A stretch of 64,000 nt of DNA from Ilumatobacteraceae bacterium (GTDB lineage: Bacteria; Actinomycetota; Acidimicrobiia; Acidimicrobiales; Ilumatobacteraceae), in the NCBI GenBank assembly GCA_025463305.1, contig JAOBWK010000062.1, positions 1-64,000 on the forward strand, given 5' to 3'. Shown here one piece after another: positions 43,731 to 53,705 of the stretch. Under the pieces are notes generated by a model. That model was not told where the DNA came from, did no database searches, and saw only the letters and a list, made by a program, of their open reading frames with translations. A program made the position numbers and the translations under genes. Each line of letters starts with the position of its first letter. Within the stretch, counting starts at the first letter, position 1.

Positions 43731-44516
43731 ATGTCCGATTCACGACGGGAGAGCATGGGCCGAGCCTCTGGCGACGCCGAGCTCGCAGGATGGTGGGACC
43801 GCTGGCTCACGGCGCGCGATCCAAAGGCCCGTGAGCGGATCATCGTCCACTACTCGCCCCTGGTGAAGTTCGTCGCCGGCCGTGTCGGTGCAGGCCTGCC
43901 GAGCAGCGTGGATCCGGGCGATCTCGTCAGCGCGGGCGTGTTCGGGCTGATCGACGCCGTCGAGCGGTTCGACTCGGACCGTGGTGTGAAGTTCGAGACC
44001 TTCGCCGTCCCGCGCATCCGCGGCGCCATCTTCGACGGCCTCCGCTCGCTCGACTGGGTGCCGCGCTCGGTGCGCAGCCGCGCCCGCGAGGTCGAGACCG
44101 CCTTCCACGACCTCGAGGCCAAGTACGGCCGCAGCCCGAGCGAGGAAGAGCTCTCCGGCCACCTCGGCCTCACCGGTACCGAGTTCCAGCGCTGGCTCGC
44201 CGCCATCGCCTCCACCACCGTCGGCCCGCTCGACCGGGCGCTGGTCGCCGGCGCCGAGCCGCGCTCGCTGCGTGGCGAGACGCCCGACAGCCCGTCCGGC
44301 GCCTACGAAGAAGTCGAGATCCGCCGGGCCGTCAAGGTCGAGATCCGCAAGCTGCCCGACCGCGAGAAGCTCGTGCTCTCGCTGTACTACGACGAGGGCC
44401 TCACCCTCGCCGAGATCGGCGGCGTGCTCGGCGTCACCGAGAGCCGGGTCTCCCAGATCCACACCAAGGCCGTGCTGCAGCTCCGTTCGCGGATGTCCGC
44501 CAGCGGCATGACCTGA
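43731..44516 (+). CDS. whiG: RNA polymerase sigma factor, WhiG/FliA type
   Basis: A 261-residue alternative sigma factor. Region 2 is in YSPLVKFVAGRVGAGLPSSV and GLIDAVERFDSDRGVKFETF, region 3 in SEEELSGHLGLTGTEFQRWL, and region 4 is the HTH LTLAEIGGVLGVTESRVSQI. This is the WhiG/FliA group, which in actinobacteria controls differentiation or flagella. ATG 43731 starts four bases after the xerC stop; an internal ATG at 43755 is possible. No flagellar or sporulation genes are in this window. Confidence 0.93.
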   Translation: MSDSRRESMGRASGDAELAGWWDRWLTARDPKARERIIVHYSPLVKFVAGRVGAGLPSSVDPGDLVSAGVFGLIDAVERFDSDRGVKFETFAVPRIRGAIFDGLRSLDWVPRSVRSRAREVETAFHDLEAKYGRSPSEEELSGHLGLTGTEFQRWLAAIASTTVGPLDRALVAGAEPRSLRGETPDSPSGAYEEVEIRRAVKVEIRKLPDREKLVLSLYYDEGLTLAEIGGVLGVTESRVSQIHTKAVLQLRSRMSASGMT

Positions 44517-44601
44517 CCCGGGCCTGCGGCCCCACGCCCCGGCCGTCGATGCCGGGCTCGCGGAGCGATCTGCCGACATCCCGACGGCTGACGAGGTGCA
44601 C

Positions 44602-45123
44602 ATGGGAATCGCTCTGGTCCTGCTCGTGGCGGCGCTGTCGCCCTCCTGCTACCGACCCCCGGTCGACGTGCCGATCAGCGAGCCGTTCGTCGGTCCGGCG
44701 TGCACGTACTGCCCCGGACACCGCGGCATCGGGTACGACACCAGCCCCGGCGCTGCGGTTCACGCCGCCGCGGCCGGACCGGTGACCTTCGTCGGGGTCG
44801 TGGCCGGCGTGCGCTACGTCGTCGTGCTCCACGCCGACGGCATCGCGGCCACCTACGGCGAGCTCGCATCGAGCGCGCTGCACGACGGGGACACCGTCGC
44901 CGCAGGCGAGGTGGTCGGCACGGCGACCGACGAGCTGTACTTCGGGCTTCGCCGCGGCGACACCTACCTCGATCCCACCGGCTACCTCGGGATCACCCGG
45001 CGCCGGCCGCGCCTGGTGCCGTCGAGCGGTCGGCCGGGACGTCCCGCGGAGGTCCTGCCGCCGGCCTGTCCGGCGCTCGGTGGGCGCGATTTCGCGGCGG
45101 GAACCGGTCCGACGCCCCGCTAA
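44602..45123 (+). CDS. M23/LytM-like peptidase domain protein, probably non-catalytic
   Basis: A 173-residue exported protein with a short signal peptide ([14 protein letters not shown], possibly lipidated). The LytM-like core has GHRGIGYD and [10 protein letters not shown], but the last active-site block reads ELYFGLRRG, where active M23 peptidases have a His (HFG). Loss of that zinc ligand suggests a degenerate, scaffold or activator form. It sits in the conserved position between whiG and rpsB, so a cell-wall or division role is likely. Confidence 0.82.
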   Translation: MGIALVLLVAALSPSCYRPPVDVPISEPFVGPACTYCPGHRGIGYDTSPGAAVHAAAAGPVTFVGVVAGVRYVVVLHADGIAATYGELASSALHDGDTVAAGEVVGTATDELYFGLRRGDTYLDPTGYLGITRRRPRLVPSSGRPGRPAEVLPPACPALGGRDFAAGTGPTPR

Positions 45124-45133
45124 GCTGTTCGGC

Positions 45134-45149
45134 GGCCTGTCAGCAGGCC
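45134..45149 (+). other. Hairpin in the rpsB leader
   Basis: GGCCTG (45134-45139) pairs with CAGGCC (45144-45149) around TCAG. It follows the upstream stop directly and lies about 90 bases before rpsB. There is no U run; it could be a leader structure or the remainder of an attenuator. Confidence 0.4.
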
Positions 45150-45241
45150 CCCATGCAATGCACATCAGCATCCCTCCCACCTGCGGTCGCTTCGGCGCCG
45201 GGCGGGGTGTCCATCGAACCGCAGGAGAGGAGTGGTTGACC

Positions 45242-46192
<951 letters not shown>

Positions 46193-46199
46193 GCACGCA

Positions 46200-46988
46200 A
46201 TGGCAATTTCCGCCAAGGACATCTCGGCCCTGCGCCAGTCGACCGGCGCCGGCATGATGGATTGCAAGAAGGCGCTCGAGGAGACCGGCGGCGACGTCGA
46301 AGCTGCCAAGCAGTGGCTCCGTGAGAAGGGCCTCTCGGCCGCCGCAAAGCGCGACGACCGCGAGAGCGCTCAGGGCGTCGTCGCCCTGCTCATCGAGGGC
46401 AACGTCGGTGGCGTCATCAAGCTGAAGAGCGAGACCGACTTCGTCGCCAGCAGCGACCAGTTCAAGGCCGAGGCGAACGCCCTGGTCGAGCTCGTCGTCG
46501 CCAAGGGCGTCGACGCCGTGTCGGAGCACACCGCCACGATCGACGACCTCAAGATCGTCCTCAAGGAGAACATCAGCATCGGCGATGTGATCCGCTTCGA
46601 GGCTGCCGACGGCAACGTGCTCGACTCGTACGTCCACATCCAGGGTGGCCGTGGTGTCAACGCCGTGCTCATCGAGATGTCGGGCGCCACACCCGAGCTC
46701 GCCCACGACGTCGCCGTGCACATCGGCTTCGCCCGCCCGAAGTACCTCAGCCGCGACGACATCCCCGAAGACGTCGTCGCCGCGGAGAAGGCGACGCTCG
46801 AGACCATCTCGCGCAACGAGGGCAAGCCGGAAGCGGCGCTGCCGAAGATCATCGCCGGCCGCATCGAGGGCTTCTACAAAGACGTTGCGCTGCTCGACCA
46901 GCCGTACGCCAAGGACGACAAGGTCTCGATCACCCAGCTGATCGGTTCCGCCAAGATCGTCCGGTTCGCTCAGGTCGAGATCGGCTGA
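46200..46988 (+). CDS. tsf: Translation elongation factor Ts
   Basis: A 262-residue nucleotide exchange factor that reloads EF-Tu with GTP. The N-terminal TKSVRxxTGxGMMDCK-type block reads ALRQSTGAGMMDCKKALEET, followed by LKSETDFVASSDQFKAEA, both highly conserved. Length is normal for the long actinobacterial type. It is in the standard order after rpsB with seven bases between them. Confidence 0.97.
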   Translation: MAISAKDISALRQSTGAGMMDCKKALEETGGDVEAAKQWLREKGLSAAAKRDDRESAQGVVALLIEGNVGGVIKLKSETDFVASSDQFKAEANALVELVVAKGVDAVSEHTATIDDLKIVLKENISIGDVIRFEAADGNVLDSYVHIQGGRGVNAVLIEMSGATPELAHDVAVHIGFARPKYLSRDDIPEDVVAAEKATLETISRNEGKPEAALPKIIAGRIEGFYKDVALLDQPYAKDDKVSITQLIGSAKIVRFAQVEIG

Positions 46989-46997
46989 GTGACCGAC

Positions 46998-47738
46998 ATG
47001 GCCACCACGTCTCCCCGATGGAAGCGAATCGTCTTCAAACCATCGGGTGAGGCGTTGGCCGGCCCGTCGGGCTCCGGGCTCGACGGCGCAACGCTCGCCC
47101 ACACCGCGCTCGAGATCCTCGACGTGCGCGAGAACCTCGGCGTCGACGTCTGCGTCGTCGTCGGCGGTGGCAACTTCTGGCGCGGTCGTACGGGCGCGAT
47201 GACCGGGATGGACGCCACCCAGTCCGACCACATCGGCATGCTCGGCACCGTGATGAACGCGCTCGCCCTGCAGGACGCGCTGGAGCGCGCCGGCCAGCCG
47301 ACCCGTGTGCAGTCGGCCATCGAGATGCCGCGCATCGCCGAGCCGTACATCCGTCGCCGGGCGATGCGTCACCTCGAGAAGGGTCGCGTCGTCATCTTCG
47401 CGGCCGGCACCGGCAACCCCTTCTTCACCACCGACACCGCGGCCGCGCTGCGTGCCGCCGAGCTCGACGCAGACGCGCTGCTCAAGGGCACCCACTCGGG
47501 CGTCGATGGCGTGTATTCCGCCGACCCCCGCCTCGACCCCACGGCCACGAAGTACGACCGGGTCAGCTACATGGACGTGATGACCAAGGACCTGAAGGTC
47601 ATGGACTCCACGGCCATCGCCTTCTGCCGCGACAACAAGTTGCCCATCGTCGTGTTCGACATGTCGGCGCACGGGGCGCTGCGGGCGATCCTCGAGGGCG
47701 AGCAGGTCGGCACGATCATCACTGACGAGCCCGCCTGA
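46998..47738 (+). CDS. pyrH: UMP kinase
   Basis: A 246-residue enzyme of the amino-acid-kinase fold that phosphorylates UMP to UDP. WKRIVFKPSGEALAG, VCVVVGGGNFWRGR, ATQSDHIGMLGTVMNALALQ, and FAAGTGNPFFTTDTAAALRA are family blocks. It follows tsf. An in-frame GTG at 46989 would add three residues and cannot be excluded. Transcribed with frr. Confidence 0.96.
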   Translation: MATTSPRWKRIVFKPSGEALAGPSGSGLDGATLAHTALEILDVRENLGVDVCVVVGGGNFWRGRTGAMTGMDATQSDHIGMLGTVMNALALQDALERAGQPTRVQSAIEMPRIAEPYIRRRAMRHLEKGRVVIFAAGTGNPFFTTDTAAALRAAELDADALLKGTHSGVDGVYSADPRLDPTATKYDRVSYMDVMTKDLKVMDSTAIAFCRDNKLPIVVFDMSAHGALRAILEGEQVGTIITDEPA

Positions 47739-47841
47739 CCCGTCTCGCATGGGCATTCCGCCCCGTGGTGACGGAGTGCGAGATGCGGTGCCCGACCGCG
47801 ATGCACGTTCGGCATACTCCCGCCTCTGTACGCTTGTCGCC

Positions 47842-48399
47842 GTGATCGAAGAGACCCTCCTCGAAGCCATGGACAAGATGGACAAAGCCGTCCAGCACGT
47901 GCAGGCTCAGTTCACGACGGTGCGCACCGGTCGGGCGACGCCATCGCTCGTCGACCGCATCGTCGTCGAGTACTACGGCACGATGGTGCCGCTGCAGCAG
48001 CTGGCCGCCGTGCAGGTCCCCGAGCCGCGCCAGCTGATCATCAAGCCGCACGACCGCGCCACGCTCGGCCCCATCGAGAAGGCCATCCGCGAGAGCGATC
48101 TCGGCATGTCGCCGTCCAACGACGGTGTCATCATCCGGCTCAGCATCCCCGCGCTCACCGAGCAGCGGCGCAAGGAGTACGTGAAGATCGTGAAGACCCT
48201 CGCCGAGGACGGGCGCATCGCCGTGCGCAACCTCCGCCGCGACGCACGCAAGCAGCTCGAGGCCGCCGAGAAGGCGAGCGAGATCTCCGCCGACGAGCTG
48301 GAGCGCGCCGAGAAGGACATGGAGAAGATCACTCACGATCACGTCGAGCTCATCGACAAGGCGTTCACCCGCAAGGAAGCGGAGCTGCTCGAGGTATGA
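47842..48399 (+). CDS. frr: Ribosome recycling factor
   Basis: A 185-residue protein that splits the post-termination ribosome with EF-G. The GTG start gives the exact family length and begins VIEETLLEAMDKMDKA. Conserved pieces are FTTVRTGRATPSLVDRI, YYGTMVPLQQLAAVQVPE, SDLGMSPSNDG, and LTEQRRKEYVKIVK. The start is 103 bases after pyrH. Confidence 0.97.
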   Translation: MIEETLLEAMDKMDKAVQHVQAQFTTVRTGRATPSLVDRIVVEYYGTMVPLQQLAAVQVPEPRQLIIKPHDRATLGPIEKAIRESDLGMSPSNDGVIIRLSIPALTEQRRKEYVKIVKTLAEDGRIAVRNLRRDARKQLEAAEKASEISADELERAEKDMEKITHDHVELIDKAFTRKEAELLEV

Positions 48400-48451
48400 G
48401 CGGCGTGGGTGTTCTCGACAATCTGATGCAACCCGCGAAGGAGTCCGGACG

Positions 48452-49873
48452 ATGAGTGACGACGTGTGGCGCGGCAGCAAACGCGAGGACGACGACTTCG
48501 GCCCGCCGCTGTTCGGCGACCCGAGCGAGACGGCCGAGCGGCCGACGATCTCGTTCGACGACAACACCGGCCCGCTCCCGCACTGGACCGAGCCTCCCAC
48601 CGGCGACATGCCGCGAGTGCTCGGTGACTCCACCGACGACCTCGACGTGTGGTCGACGTTCTCGTCGAGCGCGCCCGTCTGGAGCGACGACGACACCTCG
48701 GATCCGTCCGCCGGCTACGAGAACGTCTCCGACATGGCGCGCTCCGGGCAGATGCCCGTCACGGGTGCCGTGCCGGAGGGCTTCGAGTTCGAGGCCGCCG
48801 ACCCGAGCGGCGGCGTGCCGGCAGCGGCGCCCCGTGGCCCCGGCCGGATCACCATCGGCACCGACCCCACCGACAACGACGCCGGCCGCCCGATGCCCAA
48901 GAGCCGCGCACGCACGCGTGAAGAGCAGGCTCGCGCCGCCGCTGCGGCACGGGCGCGCACGACCACGGGCGGCGTGCGCACCACCCCCGGGCCCACCACC
49001 AACACCGGTGGTGTGGGTGGCCGCGACATGCCGACCGCCATCGCCGTCGGCGCTGTGCTCGCGATCGTGTTCATCGGCGCGGTCAAGTGGCGCCCGCAGG
49101 CCGTGCTCGCCATCGTCGTGATCGTCATCGCCCTCGCGGCCGTCGAGTTCTTCGAGAAGGTCACCGAGAAGGGCTACCAGCCGGCCAACGTGGTCGGCAT
49201 CGTCGGTTGCATCGCCGCACCCTTGGCGGGCTACTTCTACGGCGACGCGGCCGTGCCACTCGTCATCATGTTCGCGTTCGTCGCCGGAGCGGTGAGCTTC
49301 ATCGGCGCCCCGAACCTCAATGCGAGTCCGATGCCGAACATGGCCATCACGACGTTGGGCCTCACGTGGATCGGGCTCGCGGGTGCGTTCGGCGGATTGA
49401 TCCTCCGGCTGGAGACCGTGAGCCGGTTCGCGCCGCCCCACGTCGGCACCGACACCATCCTCATCCTCGCCGTCGGCGTCGTGGTCAACGACATCGGTGC
49501 GCTCGTGGTCGGCTCTGCCGCCGGACGAACCCCGCTACGTGGATGGATCAGCCCGAACAAGTCGGTCGAGGGCTTCATCGGTGGTGCGTTCTTCACCATC
49601 GTCGCCCTGGTCGCGATCGGCATCTCCCAGAAGAGCCACAACTGGACGACGTCGAACCTGATCTTCCTGGCCATCGTGATCGCCATCGTCGCCCCGCTGG
49701 GCGATCTCACCGAGAGCATGTTCAAGCGCAACCTCGACATCAAGGACTTCGGGTCCATCGTCAAGGGACACGGCGGCGTGCTGGACCGGTTCGACGGCTT
49801 CCTCTTCGTGCTGCCGGCGGCGTACTACCTCACCATCACACTCGAGCCGTGGACGAAGTACACGGGCAAGTGA
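48452..49873 (+). CDS. cdsA: Phosphatidate cytidylyltransferase with long N-terminal extension
   Basis: A 473-residue integral membrane enzyme that makes CDP-diacylglycerol for phospholipid synthesis. The last 300 residues have about eight membrane helices and the CDP-transferase signature MFKRNLDIKDFGSIVKGHGG followed by VLDRFDGF. Typical proteins are about 280 residues; here about 180 residues of acidic, Pro/Ser/Thr-rich and then Arg-rich unstructured sequence (PLFGDPSETAERPTISFDDN at the start) precede the membrane part. It lies in the usual place after frr and before dxr. Confidence 0.93.
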   Translation: MSDDVWRGSKREDDDFGPPLFGDPSETAERPTISFDDNTGPLPHWTEPPTGDMPRVLGDSTDDLDVWSTFSSSAPVWSDDDTSDPSAGYENVSDMARSGQMPVTGAVPEGFEFEAADPSGGVPAAAPRGPGRITIGTDPTDNDAGRPMPKSRARTREEQARAAAAARARTTTGGVRTTPGPTTNTGGVGGRDMPTAIAVGAVLAIVFIGAVKWRPQAVLAIVVIVIALAAVEFFEKVTEKGYQPANVVGIVGCIAAPLAGYFYGDAAVPLVIMFAFVAGAVSFIGAPNLNASPMPNMAITTLGLTWIGLAGAFGGLILRLETVSRFAPPHVGTDTILILAVGVVVNDIGALVVGSAAGRTPLRGWISPNKSVEGFIGGAFFTIVALVAIGISQKSHNWTTSNLIFLAIVIAIVAPLGDLTESMFKRNLDIKDFGSIVKGHGGVLDRFDGFLFVLPAAYYLTITLEPWTKYTGK

Positions 49874-49937
49874 GTGCCGGGTGAGACGTACGGCTCGCGC
49901 CGACGCTTGATCCGCCGTCGCTGACAGACTGGCCGCC

Positions 49938-51089
49938 ATGACTGCGACGCGGGTTGCCATCGCCGGCTCCACCGGTTCCATCGGGACCCAGACGCTCGAC
50001 GTCATCCGCGCCGAGGCGGGCCGCTACGAGGTCGTCGGCCTCGGCGTCGGCTCGTCCGTCGACGCGCTCATCGCCCAGGCCCGCGAGTTCCGGCCGAAGG
50101 TCGTCGCGGTCGCCGACCCGGCGAGGCGGGCCGAGGTCGCGGCAGCGCTCCCGTTCGCCGAGGTCATCGCCGACCTCGCCGATCTCGCCGCCGACGCGGA
50201 TGTCGTGGTCAACGCGGTCGTCGGGTTCGCCGGCCTGCCGGTCACCATCAGCACGCTGCGCGCCGGCAAGCGGCTGGCGCTGGCGAACAAGGAGAGCCTC
50301 ATCGCCGCCGGCCCGGTGGTGCAGCCGTTGCGCCTGCTGCCCGGCGCCGAGCTGGTCCCGGTGGACTCCGAGCACTGCGCGGTGCACCAGTGCCTGCGCA
50401 GCTCCGCCCGACCGGCCGACGAGGTCGCCCGGGTCGTGCTCACGGCCAGCGGTGGCCCGTTTCGTGGGCGTACTGCTGCAGAGCTGGCCGAGGTCGGCGT
50501 GGAGCAGGCGCTGGCCCACCCCACGTGGAAGATGGGCCCGAAGATCACCATCGACTCGTCGACGCTGATGAACAAGGGCCTCGAGGTGATCGAGGCCCAC
50601 GAGCTGTTCGGCACGCCGTACGACCAGATCGAGGTGGTGGTCCATCCGCAGTCGATCATCCATTCGATGGTCGAGTTCACCGACGGCGCCACCATCGCCC
50701 AACTGAGCCTGCCCGACATGCGCCTACCCATCGGCTATGCGCTGGCGTACCCGAACCGCATCGGTACGCCGTTCGGCCGCATCGACTGGACCACGCTCAG
50801 CCGGCTCGACTTCGAGGCGCCCGACCTCGGCACGTTCCGCTGCCTCTCGCTCGCCTACGCGGCGGGTCGCATCGGCGGCTCGGCCCCGGCGTGGCTCAGC
50901 GCCGCGAACGAGGAGGCCGTCGAGGCGTTCCTCGCCGGCCGGATCCGATGGACCCAGATCGCCGAGATCTGCGACGCAGTGCTCCAGCAGCACGCCGAAC
51001 CATCCGATACATCTGCCATGTCCGTAGAAGACATCGTGGAGGCAGACGCAACGGCGCGTCGGGCCGCCCAGAAGGAGCTCGCTCGATGA
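49938..51089 (+). CDS. dxr: 1-deoxy-D-xylulose 5-phosphate reductoisomerase
   Basis: A 383-residue NADPH enzyme of the MEP isoprenoid pathway that makes MEP from DXP. The NADPH-binding motif GSTGSIGTQTLDVI is at residues 10-23; LALANKESLIAAG, VDSEHCAVHQCL, LTASGGPFRG, KMGPKITIDSSTLMNKGLEV and VHPQSIIHSMVEF are the substrate and metal site blocks. It overlaps the following M50 protease gene by four bases (ATGA). Confidence 0.97.
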   Translation: MTATRVAIAGSTGSIGTQTLDVIRAEAGRYEVVGLGVGSSVDALIAQAREFRPKVVAVADPARRAEVAAALPFAEVIADLADLAADADVVVNAVVGFAGLPVTISTLRAGKRLALANKESLIAAGPVVQPLRLLPGAELVPVDSEHCAVHQCLRSSARPADEVARVVLTASGGPFRGRTAAELAEVGVEQALAHPTWKMGPKITIDSSTLMNKGLEVIEAHELFGTPYDQIEVVVHPQSIIHSMVEFTDGATIAQLSLPDMRLPIGYALAYPNRIGTPFGRIDWTTLSRLDFEAPDLGTFRCLSLAYAAGRIGGSAPAWLSAANEEAVEAFLAGRIRWTQIAEICDAVLQQHAEPSDTSAMSVEDIVEADATARRAAQKELAR

Positions 51090-52336
51090 GCAACACGTAC
51101 GAACGCATCCGTGGCGAGGTCCTCGCCGGCGGCGCGCTGGGCGAAGAGGACGAGACGGTGGGCGGCATCAAGGCCGTGCTCGGCATCGGCGTGATCCTCG
51201 GTCTGCTGGTGCTGCTGGCGGTCGTCAACATCTGGACGTTCGTGTTCGTCGTCGGGCTGCTGATCTCGGTGTTCCTGCACGAGTGCGGGCACTTCTTCAC
51301 CGCTCGACGCTCCGGCATGAAGGTCACCCAGTTCTTCATGGGCATGGGCCCCAAGCTGTGGAGCTTCCGCCGCGGCGAGATCGAGTACGGGGTGCGGATG
51401 CTGCCGGTCGGCGCGTTCGTGCGCATCGTCGGGATGAACAACCTCGACGAGACCCCGCCGGAGGACGAGGAGCGGGCGTACCGCAACAAGAGCTACCCGC
51501 GCCGGATGCTCACCATCTGCGCCGGCTCGATCATGCACATGATCATCGCCATCGTGCTGCTGTTCACGGTCTACTCGACGTGGGGCAAGAACGAGCCGAG
51601 CACGAAGCTGGGCATCGCCGAGGTCACCAAGGACAGCGGCGCGGCCAACGCGGGCGTGAAGCCCGGCGACACCGTGCTGAGCATCGACGGCACGACACCG
51701 AAGGACTCCGATGCGCTCGGCGTCATCGTCCGCAGTCATCAGCCGGGCGACACGATCTCGCTCGTCGTCCTGCGCGACGGCAAGGACGTCGCGCTCACGG
51801 CGGTCCTCGGCAAGAACCCGGATCCCACCATCAGCACGGCGTACCTGGGCGTCAGCTCCGGGTTCGAGAACCACTTCGTCGGCCAGCCGCTCGGCACGGC
51901 GTTCGTCGACAGCTTCACCGATCTCGGCTCAGCGGCGTGGAACAGCGTCGGCGGCGTCGTCAAGGTGATGAACCCGGTGAACATCTACCAGCACCTCGTC
52001 GGCGAGAACAACGATCAGGCCACCCAGCCGGTCACGGTGTACGGCATCAGCCGGCTCAGCTCGGACATCGGCAAGGAGACCGGTCTGGCGGGCATCCTGC
52101 TCACGCTCGCCGGCGTGAACGTGTTCGTCGGCTTGCTCAACCTGACCCCGCTGCTGCCCTTCGATGGCGGTCATGCCGCGGTCGCGACCTACGAACGGAT
52201 CCGCTCGCGCAAGGGCAAGGTCTACCGCGCCGACGTCGGCAAGATGGTGCCGGTGGCCATGGCGGTGATGACGTTCCTGGTGTTCGTCCTGTTCACCGGC
52301 CTGTACCTCGACATCACCAAGCCGATCAACGGCTGA
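51086..52336 (+). CDS. M50 site-2 protease (RseP-like)
   Basis: A 416-residue membrane zinc protease. The zinc motif is HECGH in SVFLHECGHFFTARRSGMK (about residues 66-84) and the third ligand is in NLTPLLPFDGGHAAV near residue 360. Between them is one PDZ-like domain (GVKPGDTVLSIDGT) and four or more membrane helices. Site-2 proteases cut anti-sigma factors or other membrane substrates. It is wedged between dxr and ispG, the normal actinobacterial arrangement. Confidence 0.93.
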   Translation: MSNTYERIRGEVLAGGALGEEDETVGGIKAVLGIGVILGLLVLLAVVNIWTFVFVVGLLISVFLHECGHFFTARRSGMKVTQFFMGMGPKLWSFRRGEIEYGVRMLPVGAFVRIVGMNNLDETPPEDEERAYRNKSYPRRMLTICAGSIMHMIIAIVLLFTVYSTWGKNEPSTKLGIAEVTKDSGAANAGVKPGDTVLSIDGTTPKDSDALGVIVRSHQPGDTISLVVLRDGKDVALTAVLGKNPDPTISTAYLGVSSGFENHFVGQPLGTAFVDSFTDLGSAAWNSVGGVVKVMNPVNIYQHLVGENNDQATQPVTVYGISRLSSDIGKETGLAGILLTLAGVNVFVGLLNLTPLLPFDGGHAAVATYERIRSRKGKVYRADVGKMVPVAMAVMTFLVFVLFTGLYLDITKPING

Positions 52337-52368
52337 GCCGCAACGGCCGAGGCAGTGGCACACTGACG

Positions 52369-53583
52369 ATGATGTTCGAACGTCGCAACACCCGTCAGAT
52401 CTTCGTCGGCAAGGTGCCGGTGGGCGGCGGCGCGCCCATCACCGTGCAGTCGATGACCATCACCAAGACCGCCGATGTCGAGGGCACGCTGCAGCAGATC
52501 TACGCGCTCGCAGCGGCAGGCTGCGACATCGTGCGCTGCACGTGCAACGAGCCCGAGGCAGCCGTCGGTCTCGCCCAGATCGTGCCCCGCTCGCCGATTC
52601 CGATCATCGCCGACATCCACCACCAGTACAAGATGGCGCTGGCGGCGATGGAGGCCGGGGTGCACGGCCTCAGGCTCAACCCCGGCAACATCCGCAAGCC
52701 CGAGCACATCCGCGCCGTGGCCGCCGAGGCCCGCGACCGCAAGGTGCCCATCCGCATCGGCGTCAACGGCGGCTCGCTCGACCCCGCGCTGTACGAGAAG
52801 TGGGGCGGCATCAAGCCGGAGGCGATGGTGGAGTCCGCGATGCAGGAGCTCCGCTACTTCCAGGAGGTCGACTTCGACCTCGTCAAGATCAGCGTCAAGG
52901 CGTCCAGCGTGCCCCTGATGGTCGAGGCCTACCGTCAGCTCAGTGAGGCCACCGACATCCCGCTGCACCTCGGCGTCACCGAGGCCGGGCCGCCGCCGGC
53001 CGGGCTGCTGAAGGCCACGGCCGGCATCGCCACGTTGCTCATGGAAGGCATCGGCGACACCATCCGCTACAGCCTCACCGCCGATCCCGTCGAGGAGGCT
53101 CGAGCAGGCCGCCAGCTGCTCGAGTCGCTCGGCCTGCGCGAGCGCAAGAACATCGACCTCATCGCCTGCCCCAGCTGCGGGCGCGCCGAGATCGACGTCA
53201 TCGATGTCGCCAAGCGGGCGATGGAGGCCTTCGGCGATCGCGAGATCCCGCTCCAGGTGGCCGTCATGGGCTGCGTCGTCAATGGTCCGGGCGAGGCGCG
53301 CGAGGCCGACCTCGGCATCGCCGCCGGCAACAAGCGCGGGCACCTGTTCGTCAAGGGCCGCAACGTCGCCGTCGTGCCGGAGAGCGAGATGGTGGAGCAG
53401 CTCGTCGAGTGGGCCGAGTTCATCCACGAGCACGGCACGGAAGCCGCCATCGCCCGAGTCGACACCGCCAAGGCCGAGCGCGAAGCCGCCAAGGACCGCG
53501 CCGCGCTGATGGACGAGCGCGGCGAGGACGCCAACCACGCCACCGAGAAGATCGTCGAGATCCGCAAGACCGTCGGCTCCTGA
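52369..53583 (+). CDS. ispG: (E)-4-hydroxy-3-methylbut-2-enyl-diphosphate synthase
   Basis: A 404-residue [4Fe-4S] enzyme of the MEP pathway. The cluster-binding part contains IACPSCGRAEIDV and VMGCVVNGPGEARE; the TIM-barrel part contains VQSMTITKTADVEGT, IADIHHQYKMAL and GLRLNPGNI. It has the extra C-terminal tail usual in actinobacteria. An ATG one codon later (52372) is also possible. Follows the M50 gene after 32 bases. Confidence 0.96.
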   Translation: MMFERRNTRQIFVGKVPVGGGAPITVQSMTITKTADVEGTLQQIYALAAAGCDIVRCTCNEPEAAVGLAQIVPRSPIPIIADIHHQYKMALAAMEAGVHGLRLNPGNIRKPEHIRAVAAEARDRKVPIRIGVNGGSLDPALYEKWGGIKPEAMVESAMQELRYFQEVDFDLVKISVKASSVPLMVEAYRQLSEATDIPLHLGVTEAGPPPAGLLKATAGIATLLMEGIGDTIRYSLTADPVEEARAGRQLLESLGLRERKNIDLIACPSCGRAEIDVIDVAKRAMEAFGDREIPLQVAVMGCVVNGPGEAREADLGIAAGNKRGHLFVKGRNVAVVPESEMVEQLVEWAEFIHEHGTEAAIARVDTAKAEREAAKDRAALMDERGEDANHATEKIVEIRKTVGS

Positions 53584-53601
53584 TCGAGCCGCCGACCGGC
53601 T

Positions 53602-53705
53602 GGAGGGTTTGGTCACCACCCGCCCGGTTTGCACGTCCTCCGCTCGGCATGCGAGCCCGAACCGGAGGGTTTGTGATGCGCCCAGGTGGTGCGCAAACCC
53701 TCCGG
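53602..53705. terminator. Strong inverted repeat between ispG and manA
   Basis: CCGGAGGGTTTG (53662-53673) and CAAACCCTCCGG (53694-53705) pair perfectly over twelve bases, with a loop of 20 that can pair a little further. A direct copy of GGAGGGTTTG lies at 53602-53611. Because the flanking genes converge and the stem reaches the manA stop codon, it probably ends both transcripts. There is no U run. Confidence 0.55.
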
